Part shown: in pieces, positions 8,776-16,629 of the stretch | Layout of the letters: each line of letters starts with the position of its first letter | Numbering within the stretch: the stretch's first letter is position 1 | Assembly (NCBI GenBank): GCA_027491555.1 | Contig: JAOZGN010000041.1 | Coordinates: 6,826-70,825, forward strand | Source: Thermoproteota archaeon | Lineage (GTDB): Archaea; Thermoproteota; Korarchaeia; Korarchaeales; Korarchaeaceae | Direction: 5' to 3' | DNA length: 64,000 bases | Made by a program: the position numbers and the translations under genes | The notes under the pieces: generated by a model | Database searches by the model: none | What the model was told of the DNA's origin: nothing | Seen by the model: only the letters and a program-made list of their open reading frames with translations

Positions 8776-9369
8776 TCAGCCCCCGGTTATCCTGAGGACG
8801 ACGGCCAGGGCCTTCGACTTCAGGTCTTCGAGGGAGCCGGAGTTCACTATCAGCTCGTCGGCCAGTATGAAGGGTTCGCCCATCCGGAAGAACTCCACCT
8901 CTCTCCTGTCCTGCCTCTCCATCTCCTCCATGGTGGGAGCATCGAAGCCACTCCTCCCCCTCCTGAGCATCCTGAGGTACCGGAGCCTCTTCGGGGTGTG
9001 TATGGCTATGCAAATCGCCTCGTCGCCGAAGGCGGCCTTGATCTCGTCCACCTCCTCCTGGTTCCTGATCCCCGAGATCACGTAGCCGGGCCTGGGTGAG
9101 TCCCTCTCTAGCTCCTCTATCCTCCTCAGGACGAGCTTGGCAACCGCAGAGCGACCCAACTCTCTCCTCAGCGCCTCTCCCGTCTTCCTGAGGCTCTCCC
9201 TATCCACGCCTAGGCCCCTTCGCCTGGCCTCCTCCTTGACGAGGTCGCTCATGTCTATAACCTCATACCCCAGCTCGTCTCTGAGAATCGAGGCCACGGC
9301 GCTCTTCCCGCAGCCAGGTAAACCGACCAGCATGACGTATCGATAAGCCCCAGGAACGCGACGTTGCAC
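8776..9369 (-). CDS. UPF0200-type P-loop kinase-like protein
   Basis: A P-loop protein of about 197 residues with GLPGCGKS near the N-terminus and the layout of the UPF0200/dephospho-CoA-kinase-like archaeal family: SGIRNQEEVDE after the second strand, and a lid with RGR...FDAPTMEEMERQDRRE. The biochemical substrate of this family is not established to my knowledge, although a nucleotide or nucleoside kinase role is likely. Box A (CTTTTATC, about 9391-9398) puts transcription start near GTG 9369, which I chose. TTG 9378 lies a little upstream, and ATG 9333 immediately before the P-loop is another option. Confidence 0.7.
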   Translation of the reverse strand: MQRRVPGAYRYVMLVGLPGCGKSAVASILRDELGYEVIDMSDLVKEEARRRGLGVDRESLRKTGEALRRELGRSAVAKLVLRRIEELERDSPRPGYVISGIRNQEEVDEIKAAFGDEAICIAIHTPKRLRYLRMLRRGRSGFDAPTMEEMERQDRREVEFFRMGEPFILADELIVNSGSLEDLKSKALAVVLRITGG

Positions 9370-9445
9370 GCTCCTCAACGCGAGGCGGGTGATAAAAGAT
9401 TAATGGAAAGGCCCGTCCAGCACCGGCACTGGAGGGTGAACTAAT

Positions 9446-10273
9446 TTGGGGCAATCCCCGCCAATATGGACGATCTTTCTGGAGCTCACTGCCCACGAGG
9501 ACGGAGAGCTGACCGCCACAGGAGAGCCACTGAGGAGGGCGGTCCTCAGGGTCATGTCCTCCGCCGACCCACTGACGGCCAGGGCCATTAGGATGGCCGG
9601 GCCGAGGGGTCAGATCATAGCGTCCCCGCTGTACACAGGCTCGCGGCCTCTGGTGGAGTGCAGCGAGCGGGCGGTGGGCATATCGCGGGGGGCCACCTAC
9701 AGGGCGAGAATAGTGACGTTCAGCGACGCGGCCTCCACCATGATCAGGAACTGGGCCGCCAGGAGCCCGAAAGTCAGGCTCTCCGGCATGGAGTTTGAGG
9801 TCAGCTCGGTGGAGGCCGAGAGGCTCGGCTGGGAAGAGATAGATGTCGACGAACCGGTCAAGGCCTTCAGGGTAAACTTCCTCACCCCAACCCTCTTCAG
9901 GCGGCAGTCGACGCCCTACTGCCGGCTCTTCCCGCTCCCGTCCATGCTGATTCACAGCCTGGCAAGCAGCTGGGCCAGGCTCAGGGAGGACGGACCGAGG
10001 ATCAGGGACATCGTGTCTTGGGCGAGGCTCAGCGTCGTGGAGACGGGTCACGAACTCTGTACGTCGAGGCCCATAGAGGTGAGTGGGGAGAACGTCGTGG
10101 GATTCGTCGGCTGGGCCCACTACAAGTGCATAATGCACCCCAACTGGTCGCCCAAGCAGCACGAGGAGATGGCCACCTGGGCCAGCAGGCTCCTGAGGCT
10201 GGGGGAGCTGGTGGGCGTCGGCGCTCACAGGCAGAATGGCCTGGGGATAATCAGGTTCTCCCCGAAGGGGTGA
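9446..10273 (+). CDS. cas6: CRISPR pre-crRNA endoribonuclease Cas6, no array or other cas genes nearby
   Basis: A 275-residue RAMP protein with double ferredoxin-like layout. The C-terminal glycine-rich loop typical of Cas6 is present (GVGAHRQNGLG, about 258-268). The middle has the family pattern FLTPTLFRR...CRLFPLPSMLIHSL and the GFVGW strand. Cas6 cuts CRISPR transcripts in the repeats. The TTG start at 9446 is supported by GGAGGGTGA ending 6 bases upstream. No CRISPR array or other cas gene is visible in 64 kb, so this is a stand-alone copy that would act in trans on arrays elsewhere, or a relic kept intact. Confidence 0.85.
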   Translation: MGQSPPIWTIFLELTAHEDGELTATGEPLRRAVLRVMSSADPLTARAIRMAGPRGQIIASPLYTGSRPLVECSERAVGISRGATYRARIVTFSDAASTMIRNWAARSPKVRLSGMEFEVSSVEAERLGWEEIDVDEPVKAFRVNFLTPTLFRRQSTPYCRLFPLPSMLIHSLASSWARLREDGPRIRDIVSWARLSVVETGHELCTSRPIEVSGENVVGFVGWAHYKCIMHPNWSPKQHEEMATWASRLLRLGELVGVGAHRQNGLGIIRFSPKG

Positions 10274-10363
10274 TTAGAGAAGAGCGGGCGACCCGATGAA
10301 ACAGCCCCCGTGGAGGCTGGGGTCACTTGGGAGGGCGCGGGTCCGCGCCGAGTTTTTCGAAGC

Positions 10364-10750
10364 TCAGGCCGTGGTTCCGGCTGCTCCCTTGAGGCTCTCG
10401 ATGAGGGCTATTCCGCTCCTTAGGTCCACCGCGCTGTAGGACTCCGCCCCGAAGGCCTCCCTGAGCAAGGCGAAGACCTCCCAGGTGCTCTCGGGATCCT
10501 TGCAGGACGAGACCTCGACGGTCACCATCCGGTGCTCGGGCCATGTGTGAACCGCCACGTGACTCTCGCCAATGACGGCCACTCCGATGACCCCCTCGCC
10601 CCTGCGGTGGACGTAGACGTCGAACAGCGTCAGACCCGCCTCCACCACCGACCTGACGAGCGCGTCCCTCACGAAAGCCTCGTCAGTGAGCAGGCTCCTG
10701 TCCACCCCCCTGAGTTCGCCAATCACGTGGAACTCAAAGGCCTCGGGCAT
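10364..10750 (-). CDS. speD: S-adenosylmethionine decarboxylase proenzyme (SpeD/SpeH family)
   Basis: A 128-residue class I small AdoMet decarboxylase. The self-cleavage site is Glu62-Ser63 within GESHVAVHTWPE. Ser63 becomes the pyruvoyl group, His68 and Cys83 match the catalytic residues of the Thermotoga enzyme at the same numbers. It supplies decarboxylated SAM as aminopropyl donor for polyamines, very likely for the BpsA encoded at 55.9 kb. Archaeal members can have arginine decarboxylase activity instead, which sequence alone does not exclude. ATG 10750 follows GGAGGTGATGCCCC, and a TTTTTATT box A lies near 10795-10803. Compare the inactive-looking paralogue at 55580. Confidence 0.92.
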   Translation of the reverse strand: MPEAFEFHVIGELRGVDRSLLTDEAFVRDALVRSVVEAGLTLFDVYVHRRGEGVIGVAVIGESHVAVHTWPEHRMVTVEVSSCKDPESTWEVFALLREAFGAESYSAVDLRSGIALIESLKGAAGTTA

Positions 10751-10998
10751 GGGGCATCACCTCCGTCGTCCGCACGTTGAAGCGCCGAAGTAGGGCAATA
10801 AAAACTTGATGTTACCGCGCCTGGCCCGGCCAAACGTGGAATAGAGCGGTCAAATGCTGTCTTTTCTTGCCAAAGTGGATTTCCAACGAGACCGTGTCGA
10901 CACAGGGGGGACCCCCCTCCCCCCTCCCTCCGAGAGGGGCACGTTGAGAACCGCTCAGGTCAAATCGGGTCACGATTTGGTCAGCTCTTCTATCATTT

Positions 10999-11955
10999 TC
11001 AGGCGGTCGGGGCGATGTCGCTCTCCAGGGAAGTCACCAAGATACGCCTGATGGCCTTCTTCAGCTCGCCCAGCCACCCGTCCAGGTCCTCGCCACTCGA
11101 AGGCAGCAGACCGAGCCTCGCGCTGCCCAGCGTGACCCTTCTCTCGACCATCTTGGGCTGCCCGGATACTCCGCTCTTGAGCTCGAACCCTATTCCCTTC
11201 AGGGAGACCTCCGCCTCCACTCTCGTCCTGTCGCTCTCCCAGTCGGCCCTGAAGCTGAGCCTGCCCACGAGGACGAACTCGGAAATACTGGATACCTCTG
11301 CGTGGCCCACCTCCCTGCGAGCGGCCGTCTCGACGCGATCGGTGAACTCCGCGGATAGGTCGTAGTCCCGCCTGAACTCCTCGGCAGACCACCTGCCCAG
11401 CACCAGAGACAGGCTGGCCTCCACCCTCACCTCCTCATCCCTGATCGCCCCGAGCTCCACCACCCTCCTCAGGACCGACCGGACCCACCTCGAGTCGGCC
11501 TCAGCGAACCTAGACAGCTCGGGGACGAACCCATCGAGGTCGTCGATCTTCACGCCGGTGGTCGGGAGCCACTTGGCCCTCTCCGATATGTCGCGGAGGA
11601 CCTCGCTGGGGAAGAGCATCAGTTCGGGTGAGTCAGTCACTCTCCTAGCCAGGTAGTAGCCAGCCCATCCGTGGAGCGACTCGAACCCGACGGAGGCATA
11701 CCAGCCGTCCTTACCTCTGTAGAAGACTAGGGGCGCAACCCTGCCGCCCGCCCCCTCCTCGACCTGACCGTTGCCAACCGCTATCAGGAGGCCGACGATC
11801 AGCCTGTCCGGCTCCAGCCCCCTCTGGAGCCTGAAGGTCGACAGCTCGTGAGGGTCAAGGATCCAGGGGCCCTGGTCGGAAAGCACGCCGAGTAAGAACT
11901 CCTCCAGCTCCAGCCTGGTTATCTCCGCACCCCTGGATCCGCGTCTCGTATTCAC
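10999..11955 (-). CDS. Unknown conserved-looking protein, 318 aa
   Basis: I do not recognise this protein. It is soluble, lacks membrane segments or cysteine motifs, and has a helical acidic N-terminal third and a strand-rich C-terminal half. The frame has the same codon use as its neighbours and strong expression signals: GGAGGTG 5 bases before GTG 11955 and a TTATATAC box A near 11988-11996. Between it and speD lies about 250 bases with the speD promoter and short G/C runs near 10906-10925 only. No function is proposed. Confidence 0.65.
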   Translation of the reverse strand: MNTRRGSRGAEITRLELEEFLLGVLSDQGPWILDPHELSTFRLQRGLEPDRLIVGLLIAVGNGQVEEGAGGRVAPLVFYRGKDGWYASVGFESLHGWAGYYLARRVTDSPELMLFPSEVLRDISERAKWLPTTGVKIDDLDGFVPELSRFAEADSRWVRSVLRRVVELGAIRDEEVRVEASLSLVLGRWSAEEFRRDYDLSAEFTDRVETAARREVGHAEVSSISEFVLVGRLSFRADWESDRTRVEAEVSLKGIGFELKSGVSGQPKMVERRVTLGSARLGLLPSSGEDLDGWLGELKKAIRRILVTSLESDIAPTA

Positions 11956-12068
11956 GGGGCCACCTCCGGGAGCGTTGGGGGCTTAGGAAGTATATAACCG
12001 ACTCGCGACGTCGGCTTGACCATACCCTCTCCTTTTATCGGCGTGCCTCCCCGGGGTCCAGACCTGCC

Positions 12069-12644
12069 ATGGGGAGGATCAGGACCTTCGTCGCGGTGGA
12101 CCTGGAGGACCCCAAGATCGCCGCCAAGATCGAGGAGGTCCAAAGGGGAATCGAGGCCACTGACAACGGAGTCAAGCTCGTCGAGCCGGAGAACCTGCAC
12201 ATCACCCTAAAGTTCCTAGGCAGCGTGGACGAGGCCCTAGTGCCCGAGATCGTGAGAGTCCTCGAAGGGCCCGACATCGGGCCCTTCAGGGCCAAGCTCT
12301 TCGGGGTCGGAGCCTTCCCGAACATGACGCGTCCGAGGGTTATATGGGTCGGCGTCGAGGAAGGGAGGGAAGAGCTGATCAGGCTCATCAGGTGGGTGGA
12401 CTCTAGGTTGAGGCGGTTGGGGTTCCCGAAAGAGGACAGGGAGCCGCACCCACACCTGACTATCGCGAGGGTCAAGTGGTTGAGAGACTCCCAGTCCCTC
12501 AAGAGAATACTGTCCTCCCTGCTCTCGACGGAGTTCGGGGAGATCGAAGTGAGGGAGATCAGGCTAAAAAAGAGCACTCTGACGCCGAAGGGTCCGATAT
12601 ACGAGACGCTTGCCTCATTCCCGCTCCCGGCCGAGGAAGGCTGA
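12069..12644 (+). CDS. thpR: RNA 2',3'-cyclic phosphodiesterase ThpR (2'-5' RNA ligase family)
   Basis: A 191-residue 2H phosphoesterase. Both HxTx motifs are present: HITL near residue 44 and HLTI near 126, the catalytic pairs that open 2',3'-cyclic phosphates and can ligate 2'-5' in vitro. Length and spacing fit the bacterial/archaeal ThpR group, often linked to tRNA processing. A CCTTTTATCG box A at 12031-12040 puts the transcript start just before ATG 12069, so the leader is very short. The nfeD gene follows with its own box A. Confidence 0.9.
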   Translation: MGRIRTFVAVDLEDPKIAAKIEEVQRGIEATDNGVKLVEPENLHITLKFLGSVDEALVPEIVRVLEGPDIGPFRAKLFGVGAFPNMTRPRVIWVGVEEGREELIRLIRWVDSRLRRLGFPKEDREPHPHLTIARVKWLRDSQSLKRILSSLLSTEFGEIEVREIRLKKSTLTPKGPIYETLASFPLPAEEG

Positions 12645-12699
12645 GGGGCCCTCGGGATCAGGTTTATTACCCCAGAACGCGAAGCTGATAACAGGCCCC

Positions 12700-13923
12700 A
12701 TGATCAAGAGTCTGGCTCTCGCGCTCCTTCTACTCTTGATCCCCGCGGTCGTCGCCGCCCTTGAACCCGCCAGAGGAGTAGTGGTTAAGGTCACCGTTGA
12801 CGGAACCATAACCCAGGGCGTCGCCGACTACATCAGAGAAGCCCTGAACTATGCCGAGTCGATCGACGCGGTCGGCGTGGTGATCTCGCTCAACACGGAT
12901 GGCGGCTTCCTCGCGGCCACGGAGGATATAGTTCTGGCCATTAGGGAGTCCGAAGTGCCGGTGGCGGTGTACGTGCCGTCGGGAGGGAGGGCCTTCTCAG
13001 CAGGATCCATAATCCTCATGGCGGCCGACCACGCCGGGATGGGTCCTGGCGCAGCAGTAGGTGCCGCAGAACCGAGGCCCTACGACGAGAAGGTGGCTAA
13101 CGCGGTGGCGAGTTGGCTGAAGAGCCTTGCAGAGAGCGCGGACAGAAACGTAACAGTCGCGGAGGCCTTCGTTCAGGAAAACCTGGCCCTCTCGGCCGAG
13201 GAGGCACTTAAGTGGGGCGTTGTCGAGTACGTGGCCCAGAGCCTCGACGAGTTCCTGGTAAAGCTGGGCTGGCCCGCGCCGGCCACTGAAATCAGTCCGA
13301 GCCCGAGGACATCTATCGTGATCCTGATAACCGAGCCCCTCCATGCCTGGGCGCTGGTGATCCTCGGGGGGCTCCTCCTACTTGCAGGCCTTTCCCACCC
13401 GACCTTCGTGATGGAGGGTGTCGGCACGGGCATGCTGGTCCTGGGGTTGGCTGGCATGGGGCTGATGGGCGTAGGCCTGGCCGCCGCGGCGCTAATGCTA
13501 GCTGGCGTGGTCACCATGTTCCTCGAGCTGAAGATGGGACACGGCGCACTGGCCCTCATGGGAGCGCTGATGACCGCCATAGGCCTCATGATGGTCTACA
13601 GGTCGAGCCCTCTCCTTACGGCCGACGTCGGGGTCGAGGCGACCGTCGCCGGGGTGGTCGTCGCCTCTGGGATAGTGGGCTTCTACCTCTACAAGATCAG
13701 GGAGACCCTCAGGCTCAAGAGGGTCTGGGGAGACCTGAGCGAGCTGGTCGGCAGGAGGGGGATCGTCAAGAAGGCCATAGAGCCGGGAGGGGAGGGCGTA
13801 GTCCTCGTAGGTTCCGAGCTGTGGACAGCCGTCTCGGAGTCCGGCGAGGGGGTTGGGGAGGGCGAGGCCGTCGAGGTCGTGGGGGTCGAGGGGTTCAAGC
13901 TCGTGGTTAGGAGGGCGAGGTGA
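12700..13923 (+). CDS. nfeD: NfeD-family membrane serine protease (long form)
   Basis: A protein of about 407 residues beginning with a signal/membrane helix and then a ClpP-class S49-like protease domain. Ser100 in GGRAFSAGS and Lys141 reproduce the Ser97/Lys138 dyad of Pyrococcus 1510-N with the same 41-residue spacing. About four membrane helices follow, then a C-terminal OB-like NfeD domain. In Pyrococcus this protease cleaves the C-terminal region of the stomatin partner, which here is the next gene, 6 bases downstream. ATG 12700 was chosen because box A (TTTATTA, 12663-12669) lies about 30 bases upstream and the signal peptide begins there. An upstream in-frame extension to 12610 lies within thpR. 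Confidence 0.92.
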   Translation: MIKSLALALLLLLIPAVVAALEPARGVVVKVTVDGTITQGVADYIREALNYAESIDAVGVVISLNTDGGFLAATEDIVLAIRESEVPVAVYVPSGGRAFSAGSIILMAADHAGMGPGAAVGAAEPRPYDEKVANAVASWLKSLAESADRNVTVAEAFVQENLALSAEEALKWGVVEYVAQSLDEFLVKLGWPAPATEISPSPRTSIVILITEPLHAWALVILGGLLLLAGLSHPTFVMEGVGTGMLVLGLAGMGLMGVGLAAAALMLAGVVTMFLELKMGHGALALMGALMTAIGLMMVYRSSPLLTADVGVEATVAGVVVASGIVGFYLYKIRETLRLKRVWGDLSELVGRRGIVKKAIEPGGEGVVLVGSELWTAVSESGEGVGEGEAVEVVGVEGFKLVVRRAR

Positions 13924-13929
13924 GGTTAG

Positions 13930-14817
13930 ATGCAGCAGGTCGTCGACGCGCTGTTCGGGAACCTGTTCCTGATATTCGTGGCCTTGGTGGTCGTGGCCCT
14001 CGTGGCCTCGGCCATCAAGATCGTGCCCGAGTTCAAGAGGCTGGTCATACTCAGGCTGGGGAGGTTCATCGGCGTCAGGGGTCCAGGTGTAGTCCTGAGG
14101 ATCCCGATAATCGACCAGTTGGTTTGGGTCGACCTCAGGGAAGGCTACTTCACCGTGCCGCACCAGACGTGCATCACGAAGGACAACGCCCCGACCGACA
14201 TCGACTTCATCGTCTACTACAGGGTGGTCGACCCGGCCGCGTCGGTTCTGAATGTCTCCGACTTCAGGGGCGCGGCCATAGGGATAGCGACCACCACTCT
14301 GAGGGCTGTGATAGGAGAGATGCTCCTGGACGAGGTCCTTGCCAAGAGGGACGAGATCAACAACATCCTGAGGGTCAAGCTGGACGAGGTCACCGAGAGG
14401 TGGGGCGTCAAGATCACCAACGTGGAGATCAGGGAGATCCTGCCACCTAGACCGGTTCAGGACGCGATGATCAAGCAGATGGCCGCCGAGAGGAACAGGA
14501 GGGCCATGGTCACAGAGGCAGAGGGCAGGAAGGAGGCCGCGATCCGGGTGGCGGAGGGCGAGAAGCAGGCGGCTATCCTAAAAGCTGAGGGAGACAGGCA
14601 GGCCGCCATACTCAGGGCCGAGGGCTATGCAATAGCGCTGAAGACCATAGCCGAGGTAGCGAGGGAACTCGACGAGAACACCATGAAGCTCCAGTACCTG
14701 GAGGGCCTCAAGACGATCGGCGCCGCCGAATCGACCAAGATACTCCTGCCCGTTGAGCTCTTGGAGATGGTCAAGGACTGGCTCAAGAAGGCGAGGGCGG
14801 AGTCTGGCTCCGAGTGA
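13930..14817 (+). CDS. Stomatin/SPFH membrane protein, NfeD partner
   Basis: A 295-residue slipin-type stomatin: one N-terminal membrane helix (about residues 10-30), an SPFH domain starting with the FKRLVILRLGRF segment, and a long Ala/Glu-rich coiled coil (about 185-240) that drives oligomerisation. A hydrophobic C-terminal patch follows (ILLPVELLEM), similar to the region cleaved by the NfeD-type protease in Pyrococcus. The nfeD-stomatin order and 6-base spacing match the conserved operon. Likely role: membrane microdomain organisation or quality control. Confidence 0.93.
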   Translation: MQQVVDALFGNLFLIFVALVVVALVASAIKIVPEFKRLVILRLGRFIGVRGPGVVLRIPIIDQLVWVDLREGYFTVPHQTCITKDNAPTDIDFIVYYRVVDPAASVLNVSDFRGAAIGIATTTLRAVIGEMLLDEVLAKRDEINNILRVKLDEVTERWGVKITNVEIREILPPRPVQDAMIKQMAAERNRRAMVTEAEGRKEAAIRVAEGEKQAAILKAEGDRQAAILRAEGYAIALKTIAEVARELDENTMKLQYLEGLKTIGAAESTKILLPVELLEMVKDWLKKARAESGSE

Positions 14818-14843
14818 GATCCCGAGAGGCGAGGCCGGATCTC

Positions 14844-15632
14844 ATGAGACCTATAATTACACTGCTTACGGACTTCGGCGAGAGGGATTACTACGTCTCG
14901 GCGATGAAGGGAGTCATCCTCAGCATAGCTCCAGACGCCCAGATAGTCGACATCACGCATCATATCACCCCTTTCTCAATTTTAGAGGGGGCGTTCGTGC
15001 TTTGGCAGGCAGTCAGGTGGTTCCCGCGAAGGACCGTCCACGTGCTGGTCGTCGACCCTGGTGTGGGAAGTGAGAGAGATACGATAGTCGTGAAGGCCGG
15101 CGGGCACCTGCTTGTGGGGCCGGACAACGGTGCACTCGCCCCGGCGGCTGAGGCCCTGGGCATAGAGGAGATAAGGCGCATTGAAGAAGGGGGGTTCACC
15201 CTGCCGAGGTCCGGCACCTTCGACGGGAGAGACGTGTTCGCCCCTGTGGCGGCTCACCTGGCTGCTGGTGTGCCCCTTGAGAGGATTGGACCTAAGAAGA
15301 GTGACTTCATTAGGCTAGAGCTGTTCCGCTACGAGGTCACGCCGGGATTCATTTCAGGACACGTCCTGCACGTAGACCGCTTCGGGAACGTCGTGTTGGA
15401 CATGCCGAGCCGGGCCCTGCCGTCTGACTGGCCGGCCTCGCTGCTGGTCGAGCTGGAAGACGGGAGGCGCATCGAGGCTCGACTCGCCTCCCACTACGAG
15501 GAGGGGGCCCCGGGAGAGCTCCTAGTGATCCGAGGAAGCAGTGGGCTGCTGGAGCTCTCTTTGAGGAGGGGGAGCGCCGCAGAGATCGTGGGGCTGCCGC
15601 CCGGCCGTAGGATCAGGTTGAGTCCCGCCTGA
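14844..15632 (+). CDS. SAM hydroxide adenosyltransferase (DUF62/COG1912), catalytic copy
   Basis: A 262-residue DUF62 protein. Family enzymes split S-adenosylmethionine into adenosine and methionine using water. The catalytic Asp-Arg-His set is in place: Asp71 and Arg78 in VDPGVGSER and a histidine near residue 138 (AAHLAAG). The N-terminal TDFGxRDYY and the C-terminal HVDRFGN signatures are intact. I start at ATG 14844, which puts TDFG at the usual place; an extension to GTG 14814 overlaps the stomatin stop. The following gene is a paralogue that has lost key residues. The chromosomal link with stomatin/NfeD is of unknown meaning. Confidence 0.9.
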   Translation: MRPIITLLTDFGERDYYVSAMKGVILSIAPDAQIVDITHHITPFSILEGAFVLWQAVRWFPRRTVHVLVVDPGVGSERDTIVVKAGGHLLVGPDNGALAPAAEALGIEEIRRIEEGGFTLPRSGTFDGRDVFAPVAAHLAAGVPLERIGPKKSDFIRLELFRYEVTPGFISGHVLHVDRFGNVVLDMPSRALPSDWPASLLVELEDGRRIEARLASHYEEGAPGELLVIRGSSGLLELSLRRGSAAEIVGLPPGRRIRLSPA

Positions 15633-15728
15633 CGTCGTCGTTTCACGTCATGCGGGTGAATTTGAACCGGCTCGGGGCCCATTGATTTATTACTCCTCGG
15701 CGAAGGCCGAAACCCGAAGGTCCTCTAC

Positions 15729-16532
15729 TTGCCAAAGATAGTGACCCTGACGACCGACTTCGGGACGCGAGACTACTACGCGGCAGGGGTCAAGGGAGCC
15801 ATCCTGCGAGAATGTCCCGACGCATTGATCGTGGACGTGACGCACGATTTGGAACCGTTCAATCTCAGAGGCGCCTCGTTCATCCTCTGGCAGGCGGCGC
15901 CCTGCTTTCCAGAGGGCACAGTCCACGCCGCCGTGGTTTTCCCCGAGACGGGAGTCGAGAGAGTCGTCGCCGTTAGGGCGGGCGGACACTACCTGGTGGG
16001 GCCGGACAACGGAGTCCTCTACATGGCCGCCGAGGCCCTGGGCATAGAGGAGGTCAGGGCGGTGAGGGAGATATCCCGACCCCCGGGCTGCCCCAAGACC
16101 TTCGACGGGAGGTTCCTGGTGGCCCCCGCGGCGGGTCGACTGGCCGCTGGGAGGCCGATATCGGAGTTGGGGCCAAGGATTGAGAGCATAAGGAGATTGA
16201 CGGTCCCCAAGGCGGTTGTCTCTTCAAACTCTGCTCGGGGGGAGGTCCTCCACGTAGACAGATTCGGAAACCTCATAACCAGCCTGTCGGCCGAGGATCT
16301 TCCCCTTGAGTGGGGAGATAGGTTCGCTCTGAGGGCGCTGGGCTCTGAGTGGGCCGTGAGGCGCGCGACTTGCTTCGCGGAGGGCCGCCCCGGCGAGTTG
16401 CTGCTGGTAAGGGGCAGCGTGGGGCTGGTGGAGATCTCCTCTAACATGGCGAGCGCGGCTGCGGTATCCGGTTTGAGGATAGGTGATGAGATAACTATCG
16501 CAAAGGGCGCGCCAGACCACGCGGAGGAGTAA
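15729..16532 (+). CDS. DUF62 paralogue lacking catalytic residues (likely pseudoenzyme)
   Basis: A 267-residue homologue of the preceding gene that aligns without gaps over its first 120 residues. The TTDFGTRDYY start, GPDNG and HVDRFGN signatures are kept, so the fold should be intact. At the position of catalytic Asp71 it has Phe (VFPETGVER), and the active-site His near 138 is replaced by Arg (AAGRLAAG); Arg78 remains. Hydrolysis of SAM by the known mechanism looks impossible. It has its own box A (TTTATTA, 15686-15692) and a TTG start at 15729. It may bind SAM as a sensor, or form mixed trimers with the active copy. Confidence 0.85.
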   Translation: MPKIVTLTTDFGTRDYYAAGVKGAILRECPDALIVDVTHDLEPFNLRGASFILWQAAPCFPEGTVHAAVVFPETGVERVVAVRAGGHYLVGPDNGVLYMAAEALGIEEVRAVREISRPPGCPKTFDGRFLVAPAAGRLAAGRPISELGPRIESIRRLTVPKAVVSSNSARGEVLHVDRFGNLITSLSAEDLPLEWGDRFALRALGSEWAVRRATCFAEGRPGELLLVRGSVGLVEISSNMASAAAVSGLRIGDEITIAKGAPDHAEE

Positions 16533-16599
16533 TTGAGTCTCGCTACGGGCTATAGGGTCGCTAAGCTCAGCCTACGTCCGCGAGAGGACGATCAAAATC

Positions 16600-16608
16600 C
16601 TTTATAAG
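16600..16608 (+). promoter_or_regulatory. Box A of ppsA
   Basis: CTTTATAAG preceded by an A-rich BRE-like ATCAAAATC lies 22-30 bases before the GTG at 16630, which fits a strong promoter with a leaderless transcript. No ribosome-binding site precedes that start. Confidence 0.7.
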
Positions 16609-16629
16609 CGTGGTAGAGTCGGCCCTGCG

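Noticed and set aside
9379..10363. CRISPR array near cas6
   Set aside because: No regularly spaced repeats are seen here or elsewhere in the window.
10854..11051. Short plus-strand frame of 65 codons
   Set aside because: It crosses G/C homopolymer runs and the 3' end of the reverse-strand gene and has no recognisable start site.
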